NCBI GenBank assembly: GCA_003669585.1
Contig: QWOQ01000007.1
Coordinates: 356,694 to 420,693, forward strand
Length of the DNA: 64,000 bases
Direction of reading: 5' to 3'
Source: Planctomycetota bacterium
GTDB lineage: Bacteria > Planctomycetota > Planctomycetia > Pirellulales > UBA1268
In this document: positions 37,267 to 46,317 of the stretch, piece by piece
How the letters are laid out: every line of letters begins with the position of its first letter
How positions within the stretch are numbered: position 1 is the stretch's first letter
Made by a program: the position numbers and the translations under genes
The notes under the pieces: model-generated
Seen by the model: the letters and a program-made list of their open reading frames with translations, nothing else
The model's database searches: none
What the model was told of the DNA's origin: nothing

Positions 37267-38877
37267 GTGTCTTCAAATTTAAAACTCGACCCATGCCGTG
37301 ATTGGCTTGGAATTGCTGCCAATGAGCTCGACGATCCTCGCAAAGTGTTGGGGCTCTCCGCATTTGAATCTGATCCTCTGACTGTGCTTCAATCGGCCGA
37401 GACCCGACTGCTCTTGCTCAAACAAGTATCGGCCGGTCCCTATGAGGTTGTACGACAGGCTTTGATCAAACGCGTTGAGGAATCGCAGAGATTATTGCTT
37501 TCCGAGATTTCTGCGATGCCACAGCAAGGTTCAGCGATTCCAGTTTCGCCGTTCCCAAGATCAGATCGATTAAAATCAAGCTCCGTTGCATCAAATGAAA
37601 AGCTCGAACGAGTTCAGTCGTCCACGCTAAAAGAGGATAACTCTCCATTTGCGATGCCGATTCCACCGTTCCAATCAGGCATGGCAGCCACGCCGCCGAT
37701 GAATTCCAAAGCGCCGTGGGAACGTTCTCAACAAGAGCCTGCAACGAATGTCTCTCCTGCATTGTTTGACCCTGCTCCCGTAGTTCGACCCAGCCCCTAC
37801 CGACGCAAATCAAACTCCAATGCAGGTGGTTTGATCGTGGTAATGCTCGGCTTGGTCACATTGCTACTTGTGTTGGGATTGTTAGTTTTTTCACAAAACA
37901 AAGATGCTCGCAAATCTGAGGAAATCGCTTCCGTAAACACAACTGATGCGCCCTCAATTTCCACTGAAGAAAAGCCCCGACAAAACTCTGAACAAACAGT
38001 TCCTGTCCCTGGTGCAAAGAATTCATCGCAAGACACGACCGAAGTGCCCGAGCCCGCTCCCGTCAAGCCAGTGAAAAAGATCCCGCCGTCACGTGGCAAG
38101 CCTGATCGCGTTCCATCCGATGCTGCCACTGAAGAGCCTCCTGAGGTTTCGCTTCCGCCGGAAGACTCGCAGCCCCCTTCGCCTGAAACTACCGAAGAAA
38201 CTGATGTACCGATCGACTCCGATATTCCGAAAATGGAGATGACAGAGATCACAGAGATGACTGTCGAAGAAAGTTCTGATGGTGATTCCGCCGATTCCAA
38301 ACCTGAAAAAGTTCCTCTGCCAGAGGCTTCTACTTCCGAGGAACAATCCGCGAAGGAACATGCAGTTACTCTCGCCGCAATCCTTGAGGCCCGCGGTGCA
38401 CTTGCTCGGCTTGAGTTTGAAACAGCCAGACGTGTACTTGAAGTAGCAATCAAAAAAACCGACGGGGAATCCGCCGAGCGGCTGAATCGTTACCTGACGC
38501 TCACTCACTACGCTGAAGGATTTCAAGATCACAAGCGAGAGGCGCTTGCGAGCGTGATTTCCGGCCATGAATACGAGGTTGGAAAACAGCGAATAGGAAT
38601 CGTTGAATATAGTGATGACACACTCGTGATTCGTGCTGCGGGTGGAAATAAGACGTTTAAATCAGACGCGATCCCAGCGGGAATTGTTATGGCGATTGTG
38701 ACTACTTGGTACGATGAAAATCCTGCCAATATGCTGTTTCTGGGGGCCTATCAGTTGTCACGACCAGACCCCAAAGTTGACGAGGCTCGAACGTGCTGGG
38801 AAAAGGCTGCTCGCGGAGGCGCAGAAGCAAAAGATCTTCTTCCGCTGCTTGATGAAGATTTTTCGACCGGCGAGTAG
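37267..38877 (+). CDS. Single-pass membrane protein with planctomycete J-like N-terminal domain
   Basis: 536 residues from a GTG start. The first 80 residues (DPCRDWLGIAANELDDPRKVLGLSAFESD..., then LLLLKQVSAG, ESQRLLLSEIS) match in layout the planctomycete 'DPYRKWLGI...NHYRLLGL' module, which resembles a DnaJ-type helical domain. A Pro/Ser-rich linker leads to one membrane segment at about 188-212 (GGLIVVMLGLVTLLLVLGLLVF). A long Pro/Glu/Ser/Thr-rich stretch (about 220-370) should be extended and lie outside. The C-terminal 160 residues are helical (ILEARGALARLEFETARRVLEVA). No enzyme motif. It could link a cytoplasmic partner to an envelope structure; that is inference. Confidence 0.75.
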   Translation: MSSNLKLDPCRDWLGIAANELDDPRKVLGLSAFESDPLTVLQSAETRLLLLKQVSAGPYEVVRQALIKRVEESQRLLLSEISAMPQQGSAIPVSPFPRSDRLKSSSVASNEKLERVQSSTLKEDNSPFAMPIPPFQSGMAATPPMNSKAPWERSQQEPATNVSPALFDPAPVVRPSPYRRKSNSNAGGLIVVMLGLVTLLLVLGLLVFSQNKDARKSEEIASVNTTDAPSISTEEKPRQNSEQTVPVPGAKNSSQDTTEVPEPAPVKPVKKIPPSRGKPDRVPSDAATEEPPEVSLPPEDSQPPSPETTEETDVPIDSDIPKMEMTEITEMTVEESSDGDSADSKPEKVPLPEASTSEEQSAKEHAVTLAAILEARGALARLEFETARRVLEVAIKKTDGESAERLNRYLTLTHYAEGFQDHKREALASVISGHEYEVGKQRIGIVEYSDDTLVIRAAGGNKTFKSDAIPAGIVMAIVTTWYDENPANMLFLGAYQLSRPDPKVDEARTCWEKAARGGAEAKDLLPLLDEDFSTGE

Positions 38878-38900
38878 TTTCTGAATTTTGCGAACAACTG

Positions 38901-40121
38901 TTAATAGATGTCCTGCAGAATTCGTTCGAGTTCATCCGGCACCAGCAATACAGGATTTCCGTTCATACTCGATCCAAACGAATTTGCAGCCAACCATTCT
39001 ATTCGGTCGGCTCGTAGTCCGAGATGGGATAACCGCGCCGTAACGCCACACTCCCCAACGAGCTGAGTCATTCGTTCGACAAATCGGTCGGCACAGACGC
39101 AATCGTTTCCACCGCCATTCGGATTGATCGCGCGCTCAAGGAGAGCAAAATCAACCTGGCAAACTTTTCTATTGGTCGCGAGTGCTGTTGGTAACAACAC
39201 TGCGCACGCTTTCCCGTGAGGCGTGCCACACTCAACCCCTAATGCAGCTGCGATACCGTGCGCCATTCCCAGACCTGAATGAGCTAGCGCGATTCCAGAC
39301 ACCAGCGCCGCCTGACTCATCGCCTCCCATGCCTTTTTATCTGATCCATCTGCAATAACTCGGGGCAGCGATCGTACCGCAGCAGGAAGGACGTCTAGCA
39401 CAAGCGCTCTGACAAGCGGTCGCCGAACTCTGCAGACAAAAGCCTCGATCAGCTGCGTTATTGCATCAAGCCCTGAGCACTTTGTCACTTCAACTGGACA
39501 GCCAACGCACAATTGCGGGTCAATCAATGCCACTCGGGGAATCATCAACGGGCTGCGAAGACTCTTTTTAAATCGACGCAGCGAACACGATATGACAGCA
39601 TTCCGAGTCGCCTCTGCACCAGTGCCTGCGGTGGTTGGAATAGCAATCAAAGGAAGTGGTTCGCGATCGATCGTATATCCCTTGCCCACTCCTTCGAGAT
39701 ATCCAATGACGGTATCTTCCCAGTCGATTTCCTTTAGGTTGTTTAATCGCTCAGGCGTGAGAGTCGTGATCAGACAAGCAAGTGCCTTGCCAAAATCAAT
39801 CGTTGAACCACCTCCAATCGCAACAACGACCACTCCGTCAGTTGATCTTTGATAAAGCTGCCGAAGACTTTCTGCAACGGCCGACACACTCGGCTCGGCG
39901 GTGACTCTTTTGATTGTTTCAACTGGAATACCTGCCGCCAGACAAAGATCATTCAGACGAGTGAATGTTCCTGTTTGATCAAGGCTGTCTCCACCGCGCA
40001 CAAGCCAGACACGGCTTCCAAGTGCGGCAACCCAAGAAGAGACGTCGCCAAAGCGACCCCATCCAAACTGAACAGTTCTGGGAATAGACAACTCCCACGC
40101 GTCAACTCCTTCTGGCTCCAT
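38901..40121 (-). CDS. Iron-containing alcohol dehydrogenase
   Basis: 406 residues. The NAD(P)-binding motif GGGSTIDFGKALA lies near 102-114. The metal-ligand region is GLGMAHGIAAALGVECGTPHGKACAVLLPT (about 280-310), with the His residues of the two HG pairs as ligands. Length is normal for the family. These enzymes reduce aldehydes or ketones, or oxidise alcohols, with Fe(II) and NAD(P)H; the substrate cannot be told. The N-terminus PRTVQFGWGRFGDV is usual for the group. It is isolated, converging with the J-like protein gene and divergent from the HEAT-like protein gene. Confidence 0.92.
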   Translation of the reverse strand: MEPEGVDAWELSIPRTVQFGWGRFGDVSSWVAALGSRVWLVRGGDSLDQTGTFTRLNDLCLAAGIPVETIKRVTAEPSVSAVAESLRQLYQRSTDGVVVVAIGGGSTIDFGKALACLITTLTPERLNNLKEIDWEDTVIGYLEGVGKGYTIDREPLPLIAIPTTAGTGAEATRNAVISCSLRRFKKSLRSPLMIPRVALIDPQLCVGCPVEVTKCSGLDAITQLIEAFVCRVRRPLVRALVLDVLPAAVRSLPRVIADGSDKKAWEAMSQAALVSGIALAHSGLGMAHGIAAALGVECGTPHGKACAVLLPTALATNRKVCQVDFALLERAINPNGGGNDCVCADRFVERMTQLVGECGVTARLSHLGLRADRIEWLAANSFGSSMNGNPVLLVPDELERILQDIY

Positions 40122-40404
40122 CGTGCACCCTCTTTCAAGAATTCCAGTTTTCGCTGCAAACGTCGCTGTTCACAATACTCCAGCAGACCGCGTCAATACC
40201 GAAGACGGCCTGTTGCAACCAATCAATAATCATAAATTTGTTTTACGTCACGGGAAGCTCCTGTACACTTTCCGTCATTCAAGGAAGCGAAGGGAAGCGA
40301 AGGTTTACCCCGGAGGCTTTCCCGAGACCTTCTTGGACTGTGGCGTGTCGCAACACACACAAGGCCGTCTCAATCCATCTCAACGACCACCTCGAGAGGA
40401 CGTT

Positions 40405-41583
40405 ATGATTTTGCAGATTAGAGAGATCTCGCAGACGATGCATCACAATGCAGTACGTCTTTTTGTCACGTTGGCAATTGGCTGTACCTGTGCAGCCTCT
40501 GTTGTGCCACGCGTGGCGCAAGGTGCCAATGCCTCGCCGCCAGCGAATCTCTCCGAAGCGGTTGCGATCTCGCGTACTTTATCGCAAGCTCCTGCAACTG
40601 GTGGACAGGCCATACTTGCAGCAAAAGCGGATTCACTTGCAATGGCTTCTGCCGAAATGTTGATTCCATGTCTTCGTTCACTTTCAGGGGCCACTGCCCC
40701 CGGGGCGAACTGGCTGCGATCGTCTCTTGAGCGGATTGTAGAGAGATGTGGAGACACGATTCCTGAAAAAGATCTTGAAACTTTTGTGCGAGATACCACT
40801 CAAGATCCGCGAGCTCGAAGACTCGCATTCGAGTGGCTCCACGATCGCAACCCGTCACTTTGCAACTCTCTTCTTGATGGCATGATCGAAGATCCATCTT
40901 TAGAATTGCGAAGAGATGCACTGAACAAATTTCTAGCCACCAAAGAAGACACCACTGACGAGACACTTCAGAAGACGATCGTTCGTAAAGGGCTCATGGT
41001 GGCGCGCGACCGCGACCAAATTGATCGGTGCGTGACCTGGCTGAAAGAACATGGCGAACAAGTCGACATTGCCGCGGTCTACGGGTTTGTACGTGCGTGG
41101 GACCTGTCGAAAACTTACGACAATAAAGACGGTGTTGGATTTTCTACAATCTATCCACCTGAAACGAACAACCCCGCAACGCCCCTGACTGAAGGGTGGA
41201 AACGAATCCATTCGACAGACGATTATGGAACGATTGATTTGAATCGTGAGATCGAAACACAAAAAGGTGTGACGGCCTATGCGGTTGCAAGTATTGAATT
41301 TCCACAGGCCGTGACAGCCGAGGTGCGAATCGGGAGCCCGTGTGCAGTGCAAGTGTGGGTCAATGGAATTCGTGTTATGTCGCACGAGATTTACCATGCG
41401 TCCGAGGCAATCGATCAGTACATCGCATCGGCAACATTTCAGCCTGGAACCAATTCCGTCGTGGTAAAATGTTGCCAGAACGAACAGACCGAACCTTGGG
41501 CTGCTGACTGGAAGTTTCAACTCCGCGTATGTGATTCACTCGGTACTCCACTCGGTGTACAGCGGCTGCCTGATACTCCCTAA
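40405..41583 (+). CDS. Secreted helical-repeat protein with C-terminal beta-sandwich domain, function unknown
   Basis: 392 residues from ATG 40405. The frame is open back to 40123, but only this start is preceded by GAGAGGA at a suitable distance and leads into a signal peptide (about 13-40, AVRLFVTLAIGCTCAASVV). Residues about 45-220 are helical and HEAT-like (DPRARRLAFEWLHDRNPS; DPSLELRRDALNKFLA). The last 110 residues are beta (GVTAYAVASIEFPQAVTAEVRIGSPCAVQVWVNGIRV split over strands) and resemble a carbohydrate-binding sandwich. It lies 113 bp upstream of a PQQ-propeller gene on the same strand. I do not recognise a named family. Confidence 0.72.
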   Translation: MILQIREISQTMHHNAVRLFVTLAIGCTCAASVVPRVAQGANASPPANLSEAVAISRTLSQAPATGGQAILAAKADSLAMASAEMLIPCLRSLSGATAPGANWLRSSLERIVERCGDTIPEKDLETFVRDTTQDPRARRLAFEWLHDRNPSLCNSLLDGMIEDPSLELRRDALNKFLATKEDTTDETLQKTIVRKGLMVARDRDQIDRCVTWLKEHGEQVDIAAVYGFVRAWDLSKTYDNKDGVGFSTIYPPETNNPATPLTEGWKRIHSTDDYGTIDLNREIETQKGVTAYAVASIEFPQAVTAEVRIGSPCAVQVWVNGIRVMSHEIYHASEAIDQYIASATFQPGTNSVVVKCCQNEQTEPWAADWKFQLRVCDSLGTPLGVQRLPDTP

Positions 41584-41696
41584 CAAATCTTCAAGAACGT
41601 ACCTCTCATGTCTCGATTGAGCTGAGACGACCATCGATTGCGTCGATTCCTTTCGAAAAATCTTGTTGCCCTACTTTTCTTTCTTTCTGACCACAC

Positions 41697-43040
41697 ATGA
41701 AATCCACCACGAGTTCTCAGGAGTTCGCTGTGAAACAGTTCCTCGCTCTTTGTGTACGAGACTTCTTTCAAGGTGCCGTTGCATTCATGTTCCTCCTGCT
41801 TGCAGCAAACGCGCGCCTGCCTGCTGCCGATTGGCTGGCGTTTCGTGGTGCTGATGGAATGGGCATCGCGGCCAACGAAAAGATGCGAACCTCCTGGAGC
41901 GAGACCGAGGGAATCGCTTGGCGAGCAAAACTTCCTGGAAAGGGTGTTTCGAGCCCGATTGTTGTGGGACCACTCGTTGTCGTCACGGCCTCCAGTGGCC
42001 CTCAGGAAAATCGGCTCCATGTCATCGCATTGAATAGAAACGATGGCTCCACAGTCTGGCATCGACAGTTTTTTGCCACAGGACGAACCCTTTGTCATCC
42101 AACCAGCGCCGTCGCCGCCGGAACTCCAGCGAGTGATGGAAAACGGATTGTAGCGCTCTTTTCATCATGTGATCTCTTTGCGATTGATCTGGGTGGAGGA
42201 TTGCTCTGGCAACGATCGCTTGCGGTCGAACGCCCCAAGGCCGGCAACGACATCGGCATGGCATCGAGTCCCAGAATCATCGATGGCACTGTTGTCATTC
42301 AAATTGAGTCCCAAGGAGACTCCTTCGCTTCCGGAATCGATGTCATTACAGGCGAAGATCGATGGACTGTTCCACGTCGAAAGGCCGCAAACTGGACAAC
42401 TCCGACCGCGATTGTAGGCAGCAATGGAAAAGCCCACGTACTGCTCCAAGACAGAGCCGGTGTCGAAGTCCGAAGTGCTTCTAGCGGCGCACTCGTGTGG
42501 GAGCTTCTTTCCCAAATGCAGAGCATCCCTTCAGCCAGCGTGCGAGGAAACGTTGTCTATCTTCCCTCGGAGAACGATGGCATTGTCGCCCTTACTTTGT
42601 CGGCATCTGATGAGAAGCCGCAACGCACGTGGGCGTCAGTAAAACTGTCTCCCGGTTCTGCAAGTCCTCTTGCGTGGAATGAACAGATTGCCTGTGTGAA
42701 TCGGGCCGGCGTGCTTACGATTGCCAGCAGTGTTGATGGCACTGTTGGCGACCAGGTGCGATTAGCAGGACAATTCTGGGCCAGTCCCATTCTCGTGGGA
42801 AAACTGATTGTGGCAGTCAATCGCGAAGGCACGACTTTTCTTGTGTCGGCAGGAGAAAAACCAGAAATTATTGCCAAAAATATTCTTCCGGGAACATTTT
42901 TAGGAACACCTGCGATTGCGGATGGAAGCCTCTATCTCAGAAGTGAAGACAGTCTCTGGAAGATTGCTGCTGATCCCACCGCACAGGCGATCACATCTCC
43001 GTTTACACGACCATTGATCGCCGGAAGTGCAACTCCATGA
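41697..43040 (+). CDS. Secreted PQQ-type beta-propeller protein
   Basis: 447 residues with an N-terminal hydrophobic signal (about 20-40). The mature protein starts WLAFRGADGMGIAANEKMRTSW, then GIAWRAKLPGKGVSSPIV, the classic opening of planctomycete PQQ-binding-like propellers. Repeats such as GSTVWHRQF, GGGLLWQRS and SGALVWELL recur about every 45-60 residues. No haem site. Homologues are secreted or periplasmic; whether this one binds PQQ is unknown. Its stop overlaps the aroA start by 4 bp (ATGA), so the two are translationally coupled despite unrelated roles. Confidence 0.85.
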   Translation: MKSTTSSQEFAVKQFLALCVRDFFQGAVAFMFLLLAANARLPAADWLAFRGADGMGIAANEKMRTSWSETEGIAWRAKLPGKGVSSPIVVGPLVVVTASSGPQENRLHVIALNRNDGSTVWHRQFFATGRTLCHPTSAVAAGTPASDGKRIVALFSSCDLFAIDLGGGLLWQRSLAVERPKAGNDIGMASSPRIIDGTVVIQIESQGDSFASGIDVITGEDRWTVPRRKAANWTTPTAIVGSNGKAHVLLQDRAGVEVRSASSGALVWELLSQMQSIPSASVRGNVVYLPSENDGIVALTLSASDEKPQRTWASVKLSPGSASPLAWNEQIACVNRAGVLTIASSVDGTVGDQVRLAGQFWASPILVGKLIVAVNREGTTFLVSAGEKPEIIAKNILPGTFLGTPAIADGSLYLRSEDSLWKIAADPTAQAITSPFTRPLIAGSATP

Positions 43041-44386
43041 CGATGACGCTTGCCATCGAAATGCCCGTTGCTGCAAAACCTGTTTGTAAAACGGTGAGGC
43101 CTCCTGGTTCTAAGAGCATCACGAATCGTGCCCTTGTATGTGCAGCACTTGCGACAGGGCAGAGCCGTTTAAGCGGCGTGTTGGACAGCCAAGATACGCG
43201 AGCGATGGTTCAGGGCCTGAGACAACTTGGCTTCATACTCGAAAGCGACTGGGCACATTCCTTCATCGACATTACAGGTTCATCTGGAACGATTCCTGTA
43301 CGAAATGCAACGATCCACTGCGAAGCCAGTGGAACCACCATGCGATTTCTTTCCGCGATGTGTGCGTTGGGACAAGGAGAGTTTACGCTCGACGGCACGC
43401 ATCGCATGCGTCAGCGTCCCATCGGAGATCTCGCGGCGGCGCTTGAATCTCTCGGTGTTCAAGTAACCGTTTCAGAATTGCAGTGTCCTCCTATCACTAT
43501 TCGCGCCATTCGTTCTCCTCACGCAGAAAAGCTTTTCGGGGGCTCCTGTAGTGTGCAAAGCAGTGTCTCAAGCCAGTTCGCCAGCGGGCTTGCGATGATC
43601 GGCCCATGCACCTCGCACGGTCTCACCATTATGTTTGAGGGACAGCGAGTCTCGGTACCGTATCTCGATATGACTCGACGAGTCATGGAATCTTTTGGAG
43701 CAAGCGTGCAATGTGAAGAGCCAACCAAGTGGTCGATTGCTGCAACAGGATACCAAGGGATTTCGTACGCAATCGAACCAGATGCCTCTGCCGCGAGCTA
43801 CTTTTTTGCCGCTGCCGCGATTACCGGGGGTTCTGTTGAGGTGAGGGGGCTCTCCCGTGTGAGCATGCAGGGAGATGTCGGATTTTGCGATGCACTGGAA
43901 AAGATGGGAGTCGTTGTTGAATGGTTGCCGGATGCGATTCGTGTGAGCGGTCCTCCCCGTAACGGCATTGATATCGATATGAACTCCATCAGTGACACAG
44001 TTCCCACGCTCGCTGTCGTTGCAATGTTTGCGCCCGGCCCTACCACCATTCGAAATGTTGCGCATATTCGTTTTAAGGAAACCGATCGAATCAGCGATCT
44101 GGTAAGAGAATTACAAAAGCTCGGAGTGAATGTGACAGAGACTCTCGATTCGATTCACATCCAACCTCAGACGTATCGAGGTACTCTTCTGGAAACCTAC
44201 GATGATCACCGGATGGCAATGAGCCTTTCGCTGGCTGGACTGCGAATTCCTGGAGTGCACATCAAAGACCCTCTTTGTGTTTGCAAAACATTTCCAGGGT
44301 ATTGGACAGCTATTTCCAATCTTGCCGATCTCGATACATCGGCATGGCCGCCCTCGATTATGCCCAACGCTCCGATATCCGACTGA
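43037..44386 (+). CDS. aroA: 3-phosphoshikimate 1-carboxyvinyltransferase (EPSP synthase)
   Basis: 449 residues. The enzyme joins phosphoenolpyruvate and shikimate-3-phosphate, step six of the shikimate pathway, in the cytoplasm. Visible signatures: PPGSKSITNRALV near residue 23, EASGTTMRFLSAM near 95, GTHRMRQRPIGDL near 118, the PDASAASYFFAAA loop, RFKETDRISDLV, and DDHRMAMSLSLAG at about 394. All key substrate-binding Lys/Arg/Asp/Glu blocks are present, and length is normal. The start overlaps the PQQ-propeller stop by 4 bp; an ATG two codons on is an alternative. A good intrinsic terminator follows at 44427. Chorismate also feeds the menaquinone genes at 49 kb. Confidence 0.95.
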   Translation: MTMTLAIEMPVAAKPVCKTVRPPGSKSITNRALVCAALATGQSRLSGVLDSQDTRAMVQGLRQLGFILESDWAHSFIDITGSSGTIPVRNATIHCEASGTTMRFLSAMCALGQGEFTLDGTHRMRQRPIGDLAAALESLGVQVTVSELQCPPITIRAIRSPHAEKLFGGSCSVQSSVSSQFASGLAMIGPCTSHGLTIMFEGQRVSVPYLDMTRRVMESFGASVQCEEPTKWSIAATGYQGISYAIEPDASAASYFFAAAAITGGSVEVRGLSRVSMQGDVGFCDALEKMGVVVEWLPDAIRVSGPPRNGIDIDMNSISDTVPTLAVVAMFAPGPTTIRNVAHIRFKETDRISDLVRELQKLGVNVTETLDSIHIQPQTYRGTLLETYDDHRMAMSLSLAGLRIPGVHIKDPLCVCKTFPGYWTAISNLADLDTSAWPPSIMPNAPISD

Positions 44387-44426
44387 GCGTTGATTCTACG
44401 AGACGTCGGTTTCAAAAAATGTGCCG

Positions 44427-44458
44427 GCTGCTGAGACTTTGGACTCAGCAGCGGTTTT
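44427..44458 (+). terminator. Intrinsic terminator after aroA
   Basis: A perfect 9-bp stem, GCTGCTGAG (44427-44435) and CTCAGCAGC (44444-44452), with an 8-base loop, is followed by GGTTTT. It lies 40 bp after the aroA stop. It also lies about 4 bp before the end of the convergent zinc-ribbon gene. Confidence 0.8.
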
Positions 44459-44461
44459 CTG

Positions 44462-44749
44462 CTATTCAACGCGAAAAGATTCTCGCTTCATATTCCAACG
44501 ATCATCAGACTCTTCACCCAACTTCTGCCGGGAAGAGGAAAGCAAAAGAACTTCTTCGGCTTGCATGAGTAATACCGTTGCCCGATCAACCGGTTCAGAG
44601 ACTGCCTCAGCACAATGACGATCCGCTGCCTGAAACTTTCCACCACAGTGTTCGCAGTAGACAGACTTTCCAAGCAAGGTCACACGCACTTTCAGCGAGC
44701 GACCACAGACAGGACAGCTCTGGTAGAAATAGACAGCATTCCCGTTCAT
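44462..44749 (-). CDS. Small zinc-ribbon protein, unknown function
   Basis: 95 residues from ATG 44749. The frame is open further back to a TTG at 44827, but the Lys/Glu-rich extension looks untranslated. The N-terminal half holds two CxxC pairs, CPVCGRSLKV and YCEHCGGKF, a typical four-Cys zinc ribbon. Residues after 45 are acidic and helical. Small proteins with a YFYQ-x-CP-x-CGR start are common in planctomycetes and have no assigned role. It converges with aroA. Confidence 0.7.
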   Translation of the reverse strand: MNGNAVYFYQSCPVCGRSLKVRVTLLGKSVYCEHCGGKFQAADRHCAEAVSEPVDRATVLLMQAEEVLLLSSSRQKLGEESDDRWNMKRESFRVE

Positions 44750-44827
44750 GATTTCCTCCACTGCCTCTGGTTTCTCTACTTCTTTTTTCTCGTCGGATCG
44801 ACCCTGAACTGAACGGTTCTTATTCAA

Positions 44828-45390
44828 AAAAGAAACCGCAGTTTTTCAAAAATATTTCGAAGCCACAAAAGGAAGAAGATCCCCTCGAATTGAGCGGTAT
44901 TTTATGCATTGTGTCGCAACTTGACAACTCTTTCGGGACGGAACTCTTATCGTATAAGGAATGCGGAATTTTCTGCGGCTTACCCAGACCGCCCAGTCTT
45001 TTCTATGGCTGCTCGTCTCATTTTTTGAGCAAATATTCTTACTATTTCCACAGGTCTTCATTGTGGAGAACGTGTCGAAACAAGGTATCGCTGAACAGAA
45101 TAACAGGACTTTAAAAAGCCTTTTCGTCTGTGGTGGCATCGACACAGAGAGAGACTTTTTGCGTCACAGAATCGACGCCTCTCTTGAATATCAAAAAAAT
45201 GATTTTAATGCTGTGAGAATTCTGTGTTCCATCCATTTTGTGAAGGAGATTAAAAACTGACTGTTTATGAGTTTTGTGTTTGTTTTTGAACTGATCTCTA
45301 ACAAGATTTTTTCCCTCCTGAAGTCCTCGCGGTAGACTGCTGTGCGTTCGAGGTGTCGTTGAACTTGAGGAGCTGTGGAGACTTCTTCTG
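44828..45390. other. Non-coding region of about 560 bp before the ABC-transporter operon
   Basis: AT-rich, divergent between the zinc-ribbon gene and the ABC operon. Frames within it (for example 44961-45260) are poor in composition and I do not accept them. An imperfect inverted repeat CGGTT-CTT / AAG-AAACCG lies around 44814-44852. The first operon gene has GGAG about 11 bases before its ATG. No clear promoter could be picked. Confidence 0.35.
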
Positions 45391-46317
45391 ATGCGTCAGT
45401 CGTGGTTTGCGCCTTTTGTTGTGACGTTTTGGTGTGTCACCATGGGCTGGCTTGTCGTCACAAAGATTGTTCCTCCACTGCTGCCTGGCTCGCCGCCAGG
45501 ATACAAGGCCTTCTATCTACAGTCCGATGAAGCGATTCCGGTCGCGTGGAAAGTTTTCTGGAACGATTCCCAGATGGGCTGGGCAGTCACTCGCTCGCAA
45601 GCGACGTTCAGCGGTGGTCTCCTTGTCACAAATAGACTTCAATTCGACCGCATTCCTCTCGACGAAATGCTTCCACCCTGGATGCGATTGATGGCGCGTC
45701 AGGCCTTCGATGCGTTAACCGACATTCGACTCAATATGATCGGACACCTGCTGATCAATAACGCCGGCGAGTTACAGAGTTTCGATTCAACCGTTTCGAT
45801 TCCAAGAACTTCCGACACCATTCATCTTTCGGGCACGATCGATGACGGCCATGTACGCCTTCTCGTGCAAAGTGGACAGAACACCTACGAAACTCATCGG
45901 TATCTTCCTGACGGAGTTCTGATCAGTGATGAACTCTCACCGCAGGCAACACTTCCCGGCCTCCTCGAAGGGCAGCAATGGACCGTGCCGATTTACAGTC
46001 CGCTTCGTCCTGGACACGCTCCAATAGAAATTTTGCACGCCAAAGTTGAAGGGCGAGATACGATCACCTGGAACAAAGAGAGGATATTTGTTTCGCTCGT
46101 CACCTATCGGGATGATCCGGCAAGCCGCCGCGCTCCACGATGTCGCCTGTGGGTTGATACTGCGGGGCGCGTTCTGAAGCAGGAATCACAACTGCTCGGC
46201 TCTCGGCTTACGTTTCTTCGTCTCCCTGACGATGAGGCATTGAGGATCGCAACTGAATTCTTGGAAAATATCCCCGACACCGAAGCCGCTCATGGGAAGG
46301 AGATTTCTGCTCCATGA
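45391..46317 (+). CDS. Membrane-anchored protein of unknown function, first gene of ABC operon
   Basis: 308 residues with one N-terminal hydrophobic segment (about residues 7-30, FVVTFWCVTMGWLVVTKIVPPLL). The remainder is beta-rich (SQATFSGGLLVTNRLQFDRIPL; FDSTVSIPRTSDTIHLSGTI). It resembles an extracytoplasmic beta-sandwich with no catalytic motif. Its stop overlaps the ATP-binding-protein start by 4 bp (ATGA), so it is probably made in step with the transporter and may be an accessory or substrate-sensing component. Family not recognised. Confidence 0.75.
   Translation: MRQSWFAPFVVTFWCVTMGWLVVTKIVPPLLPGSPPGYKAFYLQSDEAIPVAWKVFWNDSQMGWAVTRSQATFSGGLLVTNRLQFDRIPLDEMLPPWMRLMARQAFDALTDIRLNMIGHLLINNAGELQSFDSTVSIPRTSDTIHLSGTIDDGHVRLLVQSGQNTYETHRYLPDGVLISDELSPQATLPGLLEGQQWTVPIYSPLRPGHAPIEILHAKVEGRDTITWNKERIFVSLVTYRDDPASRRAPRCRLWVDTAGRVLKQESQLLGSRLTFLRLPDDEALRIATEFLENIPDTEAAHGKEISAP

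Noticed and set aside
37797-38453. 218-codon minus-strand Ser/Gly-rich frame
   Set aside because: It is an antisense shadow of the acidic Pro/Glu/Ser stalk of the J-like membrane protein.
40123-40404. N-terminal extension of the HEAT-like secreted protein
   Set aside because: The extension is Arg/His/Pro-rich and would bury the signal peptide; a good ribosome-binding site precedes ATG 40405 instead.
44961-45260. 99-codon plus-strand frame before the ABC operon
   Set aside because: Not preceded by a ribosome-binding site; its sequence has no domain-like pattern, and the region looks non-coding.
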